Assembly: GCA_016786725.1 (NCBI GenBank)
Contig: JAEUVU010000003.1
Span: 213,214 to 277,213 of the forward strand
Origin: Ferruginibacter sp.
GTDB lineage: Bacteria > Bacteroidota > Bacteroidia > Chitinophagales > Chitinophagaceae
DNA: 64,000 nucleotides
Direction of reading: 5' to 3'
Made by a program: the position numbers and the translations under genes. Below, in pieces: positions 17,399 through 26,192 of the stretch (its first letter is position 1; the number at the start of each line of letters is the position of its first letter). The notes under the pieces are model-generated. The model saw nothing but the letters and a program-made list of their open reading frames with translations, ran no database searches and was not told where the DNA came from.

Positions 17399-20300
17399 AT
17401 GAGTAAGAAAAAGTACTGGCAAAGTTTTGGGGAACTGAATCAAACAGAAAGTTTTCAGGAATCATCCAAAAACGAGTTTAAAGAAGAGCTGCTCCCTTTG
17501 GCAGACCTTGATGATAAAGGTATTTTAGATGCCAAAACTCCACGCAGGGATTTTCTTAAATACCTTGGCTTTAGCACCGCAGCCGCTGCTGTTGCAGCCA
17601 GTTGCGAAACACCCGTACGCAAGGCTGTACCATTTTTACACAAGCCTGATAATGTTATACCGGGTGTTGCCAGTTATTATGCTTCTACTTATGTAAATGG
17701 AGGCGATACCATTTCTGTAGTTGTAAAACAAAGAGACGGAAGGCCGATCAAGATAGAAGGAAACGAGTTATCAACCATTACCAATGGTGGTACCACCGCC
17801 CAGGCCCAGGCATCGGTATTAGATCTTTATGATAATACACGCCTGCGCTACCCCATGCAAAAAAATGGTAAAGAGTTTAAAGAAGTTACCAGCTTTGATG
17901 CCTTTGATAAAATGGTAGGTGCAGCCATCAATGGTAAAGCTGTAGCCATTCTTACTTCAACAGTAAATTCCCCTTCTACTTTAGCAATCATAAACGAATT
18001 TATAGCCAAATATCCCGGCAGCCGCCACGTACAATACGATGCAGTAAGTTACAGCGGTATGCTGCTGGCCAACGAAGCCTGCTACGGAAAAAAAGCAATT
18101 CCTTCTTATCATTTTGATAAAGCAAAAGTAATTGTAAGCCTGGGCGCCGATTTTCTGGGAACCTGGCTCAGCCCGGCAGAATTCAACAATCAATATTCTA
18201 AAAACAGGAAAATAAAAGGCGATAAACCGGAACTGAGCAGGCATTTTCAGTTTGAAAGCATGATCAGCCTTACCGGCAGTAATGCCGATGACCGCTACAC
18301 ACATAAGCCATCAGAAACAGGTGCTGTTGCATTGGCTTTGCTGGCTAAGTTAGGTGGCGCTGTATCTGCACCAACTATTGCAGATGCAAAACTGGCAAAA
18401 GGAATTGATACTGCTGCTGCTGCTTTAAAAGCAAGCAACGGTGCAGCACTGGTAGTTTGCGGAAGCAATGATGTGAATGTGCAGATCATTGTAAATGCTA
18501 TCAACGCAGCAATCGGTGCCAATGGCACTACCATCAACTGGGCCATCACATCAAACTACAAAGCCGGTATTGATGCAGATATGATAAACCTGGTGAAGGA
18601 TATGAACAGCGGCGCAATTGGAGCTGTTTTGATTAACGGTGTTAATCCTGGCTACTCATACAGCGACTGCAAAGGGTTTAAAGACGCTCTGGCAAAAGTT
18701 GCTTCTGTATCTTTTAATGCAACGATGGATGAAACAACTGAGCAGTGCAAATTTGTACTTCCATCTCATCACTGGTTAGAAAGCTGGGGCGATACTGAAC
18801 CTAAAACAGGTTATTACAGTTTAATACAGCCAACCATCAACCCGCTGTTTAAAACACGTGCTTTTCAAACTTCATTAATTAAATGGAGTGCAGCCGCAGG
18901 AAGCCAGGTTAATGATTATGAAACCTATTTTAAAACATACTGGAATGCCAAACTTGGCAGTGCAGATCTTTATAACAAAGCCTTACAGGATGGCGTTGTA
19001 GAACCTGCAACTATGCCTGTTGGCGGAGGGTCTTTCAATGGCGCAAAATTAGCAGAGGCTGCTGCCGCTGTTGCTGCAGCAAAAGGCGGCGCAGTTGAAG
19101 TGGTGCTTTATCAAAAGGTATCTGTTGGTGATGGTACACAGGCCAATAACCCCTGGCTGCAGGAATTGCCCGACCCGGTTAGTAAAGTAACCTGGGACAA
19201 TTATGCAATGATGAGCCCTGCTATGGCAAAATCACTGCTGGGCCTTGATGTGATGAACCAGGAAGGCGGTAAGCAAAGTGATTATGAAGTTCATCCTGAA
19301 AAACCCGTTGTAAAAATTACTGCAAACGGTAAATCGGTTGAACTGCCGGTGATTGTTTTACCGGGAATGAATGCAGCAACCATAGCGCTTGCAGTAGGAT
19401 ACGGAAGAGAAAGTGCCGATAAAGAAGCTACGGCTGCCAATATCGGCAAATCGGCCAAAGGTGCAGGTAAAAATGTTTACCCGCTGGTTGGGTTCAACGG
19501 AACCAACTCATACAATGCAGTTGCAACTGTTGAAAAAACAGGCAAAATGTACCCATTGGCACAAACACAGGTGCATGGGTTTACTGAAAGCCGCCCGGTT
19601 ATTTATGAAACCAATCTTACTGCATATACTGCAAAACCCGGAGCGCTTTTAGCGGAAGTTAAAGCAGAACTTGAAAATATTACTGCCAACGGCAGTAAAG
19701 ACTTTGTAAGAGATGCTACCATTTATCCTGACTATGAAAAGCCGGGTATTAAATGGGGGATGAGCATTGACCTTAACACCTGTACAGGTTGCAGCGCCTG
19801 CGTTGTAGCATGTACGGCCGAAAATAATGTGAGCGTGGTTGGTAAAATGCAGGTGCAGCGTGCACATGAAATGCACTGGCTGCGTATTGACCGTTACTTC
19901 ACCTTCAACAGCGAAAACCATGATGATGTAGATGTGGTTTTTCAACCCATGCTTTGCCAGCATTGCGATAATGCGCCTTGCGAAAATGTTTGCCCCGTTG
20001 CGGCCACAAACCACAGCACAGAGGGCCTGAACCAGATGACCTATAACCGTTGTATCGGTACAAGATATTGTGCCAACAACTGCCCTTATAAAGTACGCCG
20101 CTTTAACTGGCTGGATTATACAGGAGCCGACAGCTTCCCTGATAACCAGAACCCGATGCTGGGCGCTTATATGGATGAGAGCGTAATGCAGATGAATGAT
20201 GACCTTACCAGGATGGTATTGAACCCTGATGTAACAGTTCGTTCACGTGGTGTTATTGAAAAATGTTCTTTCTGTGTTCAGCGTTTGCAGGACAGCAAGC

Positions 20301-20596
20301 TGGAAGCAAAAAAACAACAGGACCCATCATTGGTACGCAATGTAAAAGTTGCCTGTATGCAGGCCTGCCCAACCAATGCCATCAGCTTTGGTAATGTAAA
20401 TGATAAAGAAAGTGATGTATATAAGATCAGGAACGCAGAACAGAAACACCGCTCATTCTATGTAATGGAGCAGTTACACGTGTTGCCTAACGTAAGTTAC
20501 CTGGCAAAAGTGAGAAATACCGACAGGCATATTGGAGTGGAAGAACACGGAGGAGAAAAGCACGAAGCAAAAAAAGGAGATAAAGCACACGCATAA
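17399..20596 (+). CDS. actB: Alternative complex III subunit ActB (molybdopterin-like plus ferredoxin domains)
   Basis: 1065 residues. A Tat-like signal with twin Arg (TPRRDFLKYLGF, about 48-58) ends near a Cys69. The first 740 residues resemble a molybdopterin oxidoreductase without a visible cofactor ligand; in ACIII this domain is known to be empty. The last part is a multi-cluster ferredoxin domain with the Cys sets CTGCSACVVAC, CQHCDNAPCENVC, CIGTRYCANNCPY and CSFCVQ..CMQAC, for three 4Fe-4S and one 3Fe-4S cluster in characterised complexes. It takes electrons from quinol and relays them to ActA. Periplasm-facing. Confidence 0.95.
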   Translation: MSKKKYWQSFGELNQTESFQESSKNEFKEELLPLADLDDKGILDAKTPRRDFLKYLGFSTAAAAVAASCETPVRKAVPFLHKPDNVIPGVASYYASTYVNGGDTISVVVKQRDGRPIKIEGNELSTITNGGTTAQAQASVLDLYDNTRLRYPMQKNGKEFKEVTSFDAFDKMVGAAINGKAVAILTSTVNSPSTLAIINEFIAKYPGSRHVQYDAVSYSGMLLANEACYGKKAIPSYHFDKAKVIVSLGADFLGTWLSPAEFNNQYSKNRKIKGDKPELSRHFQFESMISLTGSNADDRYTHKPSETGAVALALLAKLGGAVSAPTIADAKLAKGIDTAAAALKASNGAALVVCGSNDVNVQIIVNAINAAIGANGTTINWAITSNYKAGIDADMINLVKDMNSGAIGAVLINGVNPGYSYSDCKGFKDALAKVASVSFNATMDETTEQCKFVLPSHHWLESWGDTEPKTGYYSLIQPTINPLFKTRAFQTSLIKWSAAAGSQVNDYETYFKTYWNAKLGSADLYNKALQDGVVEPATMPVGGGSFNGAKLAEAAAAVAAAKGGAVEVVLYQKVSVGDGTQANNPWLQELPDPVSKVTWDNYAMMSPAMAKSLLGLDVMNQEGGKQSDYEVHPEKPVVKITANGKSVELPVIVLPGMNAATIALAVGYGRESADKEATAANIGKSAKGAGKNVYPLVGFNGTNSYNAVATVEKTGKMYPLAQTQVHGFTESRPVIYETNLTAYTAKPGALLAEVKAELENITANGSKDFVRDATIYPDYEKPGIKWGMSIDLNTCTGCSACVVACTAENNVSVVGKMQVQRAHEMHWLRIDRYFTFNSENHDDVDVVFQPMLCQHCDNAPCENVCPVAATNHSTEGLNQMTYNRCIGTRYCANNCPYKVRRFNWLDYTGADSFPDNQNPMLGAYMDESVMQMNDDLTRMVLNPDVTVRSRGVIEKCSFCVQRLQDSKLEAKKQQDPSLVRNVKVACMQACPTNAISFGNVNDKESDVYKIRNAEQKHRSFYVMEQLHVLPNVSYLAKVRNTDRHIGVEEHGGEKHEAKKGDKAHA

Positions 20597-20694
20597 AAAA
20601 CGATAAGTAAAAATTAAAAATTAAAAAGTAAAAATCAGAAAGCAGGAAGATAATTCACCTTTTGAATTTTAACTTTTGACTTTATACTTAAGAT
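20597..20694. repeat. AT-rich inverted repeat in the actB-actC spacer
   Basis: AAAAATTAAAAATTAAAAAGT on one side faces GAATTTTAACTTTTGACTTTA on the other. The right arm resembles a GACTTTTAACTTTTGACTTTTGAC stretch inside the glycosyltransferase gene near 52319-52342, so the same repeat family sits in both places. Confidence 0.45.
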
Positions 20695-22149
20695 ATGTCA
20701 TTATTAAAATACGAATCGCAACTAAGGGAACCGCTGGTAGATGGTGATAAAGATTACCACCAGGTAACGGAAGATATCATTCGTCCCATAGAGATGAAGC
20801 CAAGCCGTCTCTGGTATATTGGATTTTATATCAGTGTGGCCTTGTTATTATTTGGTGTGTACAGTGTTTATCGTGAGGTTACTTATGGTATCGGCCAGTG
20901 GAACGTAAATAAAACCATCGGCTGGGGTTGGGATATTACCAACTTCGTATGGTGGGTAGGTATTGGTCACGCCGGAACATTGATCTCTGCGATCTTATTA
21001 TTATTCCGTCAGGGCTGGAGAACGGGTGTAAACCGTGCAGCCGAAGCGATGACGATATTTGCGGTAATGTGCGCAGGCCAGTTCCCGATATGGCACATGG
21101 GCCGTGTGTGGATGGCATTCTTTGTATTACCTTATCCAAATACCCGTGGGCCTTTGTGGGTTAACTTTAACTCTCCACTGCTTTGGGACGTATTTGCGAT
21201 ATCAACTTATTTCACTGTTTCATTATTATTCTGGTACTCGGGGTTATTGCCCGATCTGGCTACTGTAAGGGATCGTGCAAAAACCAAGTTCCGTAAAATG
21301 TTCTATGGCGTTGCGTCTTTCGGCTGGACCGGAAGCACCAAGCACTGGCAGCGTCACGAATCATTGTCGCTGGTACTGGCAGGTTTAAGTACACCACTTG
21401 TACTTTCTGTACACACCATCGTATCTTTCGACTTTGCTACTTCAATCGTTCCGGGCTGGCATACTACCATCTTCCCGCCATACTTTGTGGCCGGTGCCAT
21501 CTTCTCAGGTTTTGCCATGGTGCAAACGCTGATGATTGTTGTACGTAAAGTTTTAAACCTGCAGGACTATATAACAATTGGCCACATTGAAGCCATGAAC
21601 AAAGTAATTGTGTTAACGGGTAGTATTGTGGGTTGTGCTTATTTAACTGAATTATTCATTGCCTGGTACGGACAAAATCCTTACGAGTGGTATGCATTTA
21701 AAGAGAACCGTGCAAACCTGTACAGTCCTTATGGATGGAGCTACTGGCTGATGATGTTCTGTAACGTGGTATCGCCGCAATTATTCTGGAGCCGTAAGCT
21801 GAGAAGAAATATTACCGTAACATTCTTCATGAGTATCATAGTAAACATCGGTATGTGGTTCGAGCGTTTTGTAATTATTGTTACTTCTGTGTACAGGGAT
21901 TACCTGCCATCAAGCTGGAGTACTTATTACAGCCCGTCTATCTGGGAGATTGGTTTTTACCTGGGTACTTTCGGATTGTTCTTCACCTGTTTCTTCCTGT
22001 TTGCAAAATACTTCCCGGTTATTGCGGTAGCCGAGATCAAAGCTATTTTAAAAACCAGTGGAGAGAATTACAAAGTGAAGATGACGGATATTGAAAAAGC
22101 AGATGCGGAAAAATTTTATATTGAAGAAGTGGGGCATGCACACCACTAA
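20695..22149 (+). CDS. actC: Alternative complex III subunit ActC (NrfD/PsrC-like quinol-binding membrane subunit)
   Basis: 484 residues with about nine to ten transmembrane segments and the NrfD-family pattern. ActC anchors ActB and binds menaquinol at the periplasmic side. Motifs include W.VGIGHAGTLISAILLLF (about 90) and the HTIVSFDFATSIVPGWH region (about 245), with a conserved His and Asp thought to take part in quinol deprotonation. The gene lies between actB and actD with the usual operon order. Confidence 0.95.
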   Translation: MSLLKYESQLREPLVDGDKDYHQVTEDIIRPIEMKPSRLWYIGFYISVALLLFGVYSVYREVTYGIGQWNVNKTIGWGWDITNFVWWVGIGHAGTLISAILLLFRQGWRTGVNRAAEAMTIFAVMCAGQFPIWHMGRVWMAFFVLPYPNTRGPLWVNFNSPLLWDVFAISTYFTVSLLFWYSGLLPDLATVRDRAKTKFRKMFYGVASFGWTGSTKHWQRHESLSLVLAGLSTPLVLSVHTIVSFDFATSIVPGWHTTIFPPYFVAGAIFSGFAMVQTLMIVVRKVLNLQDYITIGHIEAMNKVIVLTGSIVGCAYLTELFIAWYGQNPYEWYAFKENRANLYSPYGWSYWLMMFCNVVSPQLFWSRKLRRNITVTFFMSIIVNIGMWFERFVIIVTSVYRDYLPSSWSTYYSPSIWEIGFYLGTFGLFFTCFFLFAKYFPVIAVAEIKAILKTSGENYKVKMTDIEKADAEKFYIEEVGHAHH

Positions 22150-22185
22150 GCATTTTAAATTTTGAATTTTAAATTTTGAATTAAT

Positions 22186-22776
22186 ATGGCTGGAGGGATT
22201 AAAAAATTTGTGGTAGGATCATTTGATGATGAAAAGGTATTGTTTCCTGCGGTGAAAAATGTTCGCAAGGCAGGATACAAGATACACGATGTGTACACCC
22301 CTTTTCCGGTGCATGGCTTAGATCATGCGATGGGCATACGTGAAACCAGTTTGCATACAGCGGGTTTTATTTATGCTATTACCGGTACCACTACAGCACT
22401 AACATTCATGAGCTGGGTATTTACCAAAGACTGGCCTTTGAACATCGGCGGTAAACCACATTTTGCTTTACCGGCCTGGATACCTATCACCTTTGAGTTA
22501 ACAGTATTGTTCTCTGCAGTTGGTATGGTGCTTACATTTTGTTACCTGTGCAACCTGGCGCCATTTGTAAAAAAACATCATTTTCATCCAAGGGCTACTG
22601 ATGATCTTTTTGTAATGGCTATTGAGTGCACCGATAAAACCAATGATGCAGAAGTACAGGCTTTTTTACAATCAGCAGGCGCACAGGAAGTAAATGTGCA
22701 GATGGCAGAAACAGGATGGTGGATCGGCAGGTATCACAAAGAACAAAAGTTGTATAAAGAAGAGAAAGGGTATTAA
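22186..22776 (+). CDS. actD: Alternative complex III subunit ActD (DUF3341)
   Basis: 196 residues with two transmembrane segments (about 65-85 and 105-128) between a soluble N-terminal alpha/beta part and a C-terminal tail, the DUF3341 layout. ActD is an integral ACIII subunit with a structural role. The HPRATDDLFVMAIE stretch and the ETGWWIGRYHKEQ ending are typical. The 36-base spacer before it is an AT repeat (TTTTAAATTTTGAATT twice). Confidence 0.92.
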   Translation: MAGGIKKFVVGSFDDEKVLFPAVKNVRKAGYKIHDVYTPFPVHGLDHAMGIRETSLHTAGFIYAITGTTTALTFMSWVFTKDWPLNIGGKPHFALPAWIPITFELTVLFSAVGMVLTFCYLCNLAPFVKKHHFHPRATDDLFVMAIECTDKTNDAEVQAFLQSAGAQEVNVQMAETGWWIGRYHKEQKLYKEEKGY

Positions 22777-22917
22777 AAGCCCCCTCTATCTCCCCCAAAG
22801 GGGGAGGAAATCTGGAAGATATTTGTGAAGATTGAAAGGTTATTTGAAACAAAAGAACTTAGAATTAAAAATTTCGCTTCGGTAACTCTCCCCTTTTGGG
22901 GGAGTTGGAGGGGGCCG
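22776..22917. repeat. GC-rich intergenic MITE-like element, copy 1 (actD-actE)
   Basis: Left end AGCCCCCTCTATCTCCCCC with a hairpin (CCCCCAAAGGGGG); right end CTCCCCTTTTGGGGGAG then TTGGAGGGGGCC. The outer ends are imperfect inverted repeats and each end carries its own hairpin. About 140 bases long, AT-rich core. Related copies at 24941-25073 and 46560-46685; shorter relatives at 43161-43198, 34002-34034 and 33868-33931. Confidence 0.75.
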
Positions 22918-22937
22918 GGGATTAAATGTATATACGA

Positions 22938-23618
22938 ATGAAAAAATTTGCAATTATAGCGACACTTATCTTGTCAACAGCAGTTGTGTTTATGAGTTGT
23001 AAAGACAAGCGTAGTCCGGGGTCAGTTTATATGCCCGATATGGCTTACAGCCGTGCTTACGAAAGTTATGCAGAGCGTGACTCTGCTGTTTTTACAATGA
23101 ACCCGGCGGATGCAGGTCATAAAATATTCTACAATAACTTACCTCCTGCGGGTACTATAAAAAGAGGCGAACTTTTTCCGTTCAATGTACCTAATGACAG
23201 CAACGGTTTGCTAAATTTAAGCAACCAGGTTAAAAACCCATTGGCACCACCAACAGGTAAAGATCTTGAAGAAGCAGGCCGGTTGTTCAATATTAATTGT
23301 GCAGTTTGCCATGGTCCCAAAGGAGAAGCAAACGGACCACTGGCAGCAAAAGTAGGCGGAGTAAAAAGTATAATAGCATCTTCTCCCGGATTTAGTGACG
23401 GAAGAATATTTTTTGTGATGGAATACGGACAAAATAACATGGGTAGCTACGCTCCGCAGTTAAGCAGGGAGCAAAGGTGGAGAATAGTACAATATATCAG
23501 AACGCTGGAGCCCAAAGCCGCTGGTAACAGTCCTGCATCAACAGAAGTTAAAAAAGATACGGGCATGGCTGCTCCAAAGCCTGAGATAGTTAAACTTACA
23601 GGAGGCAGGGCAGGTTAG
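22938..23618 (+). CDS. actE: Alternative complex III subunit ActE, monohaem cytochrome c lipoprotein
   Basis: 226 residues from the ATG at 22938, chosen over the in-frame ATG 12 bases earlier because it puts a lipoprotein signal (KKFAIIATLILS..VFMSC) at the N terminus. One haem c site, CAVCH, is followed by GPKGEANGP, and a Met-rich stretch (NNMGSYAPQL) supplies the probable sixth ligand. ActE is the mobile-domain cytochrome that hands electrons out of ACIII. It lies between two MITE-bearing or short spacers in the operon. Confidence 0.92.
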   Translation: MKKFAIIATLILSTAVVFMSCKDKRSPGSVYMPDMAYSRAYESYAERDSAVFTMNPADAGHKIFYNNLPPAGTIKRGELFPFNVPNDSNGLLNLSNQVKNPLAPPTGKDLEEAGRLFNINCAVCHGPKGEANGPLAAKVGGVKSIIASSPGFSDGRIFFVMEYGQNNMGSYAPQLSREQRWRIVQYIRTLEPKAAGNSPASTEVKKDTGMAAPKPEIVKLTGGRAG

Positions 23619-23688
23619 TAACATAACAACTGAGGAGAATAGGCAGTAAAAAAACAGAGTAGAAGTATTAACACAAAATAAAGATCAG

Positions 23689-24942
23689 ATGGATCATCAA
23701 TTTCAATTACCGGGGAGTTATAAAAAGTGGACTTACGGCCTTATCGCTGTAGGTGTGGCAGCATTGATATACGGCTTTATCATGTTTCATCCTTTAGAGC
23801 ATGGGCACCATGGACAACATGTTGAGAGTACCCGTTTTTGGGCTGTGCTTTTGCAGAACAGCGCTTTCTTTTTGCTGGTTGTTAATGCAGCCATGTTCTT
23901 TATATGTGTAACTACCATGGCAATGGCAGGCTGGGTCGTTGCATTCAGAAGGGTATCAGAAGCAATTTCAAGTGTGGTGCCCATACTGGGGGTTTTAACT
24001 TTTATTATTTTAATGGCCATTGTTTTTGGCGGCCGTACAGATATTTATCACTGGCTTGATAAAGAAGCTGTGGCAAACGATCACATCCTTAATGGCAAGA
24101 AAGGATTTTTAAATCCAACATTTTTTTCAATCTGGTCCTTCCTTACCATCTTCCTGTGGTGGTTCCTGGGTAAAAAAATGCGCAGCCTCAGTTTAAAGAG
24201 CGATAAAGAAGGCCACATGGATTATGAAACAGGTAAGAAATGGGTATGGAACAATACCGTTTGGGCGTCACTTTATTGCGTGGTATTTACTTTAACAGTT
24301 GCATCAACCATTCCCTGGTTATGGCTTATGAGTATTGATGCACACTGGTATAGCACTATGTACAGCTGGTACACTTTTGCCAGCACCTTTGTTTCGGGCA
24401 TGTCGCTGATTGCTTTGTTTGTTATTTATTTAAAAAACAGGGGGCAGCTTGCTTATGTTACAGATGAGCATCTGCATGATCTTGGAAAATTCATGTTTGC
24501 ATTCTCAGTTTTCTGGACATACCTGTGGTTTTCTCAGTACATGCTTATCTGGTACAGTAACCAGCCTGAAGAAACAAAATATTTTGTGGAGAGAATTGGT
24601 ACAGCAACAAAAGCAGGGCCTTATAAAGCTATCTTCTTCCTCAACTTAATATTAAACTTCCTTTGTCCGTTGTTAATATTAATGAAGAAAGGATCAAAAA
24701 GAAACTGGACCTTGGTTACTGTAATGGCTGTGCTGATCATCTTTGGCCACTGGATAGATTTTTTCCAGATGGTAATGCCGGGTACAGTACATGAACACTA
24801 TGGTATTGGCTTTTTTGAAATAGGTACAGCCTGTTTATTTATAGGATTGATTATGTGGGGAACAGGAAATTACTTAAGCAAACATTCTCTGCTTGCAAAA
24901 AATCATCCTTTCTTAAAAGAAAGTATGATACACCATACATAA
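23689..24942 (+). CDS. actF: Alternative complex III subunit ActF (quinol:cytochrome c oxidoreductase membrane subunit)
   Basis: 417 residues with about ten transmembrane segments, homologous in layout to ActC (NrfD relatives) but shorter. It is the second large membrane subunit of ACIII, thought to take part in proton handling. Conserved WFSQYMLIWYSNQPEET (about 283) and the HWIDFFQMVMPGTVHEHYG region (about 350) match the family. Next gene is coxB after a MITE-like spacer. Confidence 0.93.
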   Translation: MDHQFQLPGSYKKWTYGLIAVGVAALIYGFIMFHPLEHGHHGQHVESTRFWAVLLQNSAFFLLVVNAAMFFICVTTMAMAGWVVAFRRVSEAISSVVPILGVLTFIILMAIVFGGRTDIYHWLDKEAVANDHILNGKKGFLNPTFFSIWSFLTIFLWWFLGKKMRSLSLKSDKEGHMDYETGKKWVWNNTVWASLYCVVFTLTVASTIPWLWLMSIDAHWYSTMYSWYTFASTFVSGMSLIALFVIYLKNRGQLAYVTDEHLHDLGKFMFAFSVFWTYLWFSQYMLIWYSNQPEETKYFVERIGTATKAGPYKAIFFLNLILNFLCPLLILMKKGSKRNWTLVTVMAVLIIFGHWIDFFQMVMPGTVHEHYGIGFFEIGTACLFIGLIMWGTGNYLSKHSLLAKNHPFLKESMIHHT

Positions 24943-25073
24943 GCCCCTCCTGTCCTCCCTAAAGGGGAGGGAACGGGGAGATTATGGAGAATACAGAATT
25001 AAAAGAATTTTTGAAATAAAAAGAGGCCTTGTTCGAGTTCCCTCTCCTTGGGAGAGGGGTTGGGGAGAGGCCG
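24941..25073. repeat. GC-rich MITE-like element, copy 2 (actF-coxB)
   Basis: Same build as copy 1: left end AAGCCCCTCCTGTCCTCCC..AAAGGGGAGGG, right end CCCTCTCCTTGGGAGAGGGG then TTGGGGAGAGGCC, AT-rich middle. It starts 2 bases before the actF stop codon ends and stops 14 bases before coxB. Confidence 0.75.
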
Positions 25074-25087
25074 GATAAACTTAATTT

Positions 25088-26137
25088 ATGAAAGAGTTTT
25101 TAATGATAGCGTTAGGCATACTGTTATTTGTGGTCATCTTTCAGATTGCAAAGGCCAGTGAATACGTAAGCGTTTTAAAGGGCGAGAACAAAACCCGCAA
25201 ACAGAATAACAGGATCAATGCTTTTATGCTGATAGGCCTGCTTGTTTTTGGATTGATAGGCGTATGGTATTGTAATGAACTGTATTTCGGAAAAACCCTT
25301 TTTCCGCAGGGGTCTGCATCTGTAGAAGGAGAAAAGGTTGATACCATGTTGTATGTAACCATAGCGATAACGGGAGCCGTATTTGTTATTACACAGGTAC
25401 TCTTATTCTGGTTTTGTTTTAAATACCAGGAAAAGGATGGTAAAAAAGCATACTTCTTTCCGCACAATACCAAGCTTGAATTGATATGGACAACAGTACC
25501 TGCAATATTCTTAACGGTGTTGGTTGTTATCGGGTTAAAATTTTGGTTTAAAATTACCGGCGACGCACCCAAAGATGCGATTGTTGTTGAAGTTACCGGC
25601 CACCAGTTTGCCTGGGAGTTCAGGTACCCCGGGGCGGATAAGGTTTTAGGCAAAACAAATTATAAGCTATATACAGCCAAGAATAGCCTTGGTGTGGATT
25701 TTGAAGACCCTGCAAGCTTAGATGATATTCATGTAAACACAACCATGCATATTCCTGTGGGTGTGCCTGTTAAAATGGTTATCCATTCCCAGGATGTTAT
25801 TCATGATGTAGGGTTGCCGCATTTCAGGTTAAAGATGGATGCCGTACCTGGTATCCCAACCACGCAGTGGTTTACGCCCAAGATCACTACTGCTGAAATG
25901 AAAAAGAAAACAAACAATCCAGATTTCAATTATGAAATTGCCTGCGACCAATTGTGTGGCGCAAGTCACTATGCCATGAGGGGCGTTATCATTGTTGAAA
26001 CCATGGAAGAGTATAAAAAATGGTTAGCTGAGCAAAAATCTGAATATTCAACATTGTTTCCTGCAAAACCAATGGAGCCAGTAAAAGCAGACACTGTAAA
26101 AAATCAGATATCACAGGTATTACCCGAAAAAAAATAA
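25088..26137 (+). CDS. coxB: Cytochrome c oxidase subunit II
   Basis: 349 residues. Three transmembrane segments, one more than the usual two: an extra N-terminal helix (about 3-20) precedes the canonical pair (about 45-65 and 88-112). The periplasmic cupredoxin domain carries the binuclear CuA ligands: His in the QDVIHDVGLPHFR stretch, then CDQLCGASHYAM (Cys, Cys, His, Met). There is no fused cytochrome c domain. Receives electrons from cytochrome c and passes them to subunit I. Confidence 0.95.
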   Translation: MKEFLMIALGILLFVVIFQIAKASEYVSVLKGENKTRKQNNRINAFMLIGLLVFGLIGVWYCNELYFGKTLFPQGSASVEGEKVDTMLYVTIAITGAVFVITQVLLFWFCFKYQEKDGKKAYFFPHNTKLELIWTTVPAIFLTVLVVIGLKFWFKITGDAPKDAIVVEVTGHQFAWEFRYPGADKVLGKTNYKLYTAKNSLGVDFEDPASLDDIHVNTTMHIPVGVPVKMVIHSQDVIHDVGLPHFRLKMDAVPGIPTTQWFTPKITTAEMKKKTNNPDFNYEIACDQLCGASHYAMRGVIIVETMEEYKKWLAEQKSEYSTLFPAKPMEPVKADTVKNQISQVLPEKK

Positions 26138-26192
26138 TTAAAGCGTTTCGATAATTACGGCTCTTGCCGGGTATCAGAAAAAAAATAAGAAT

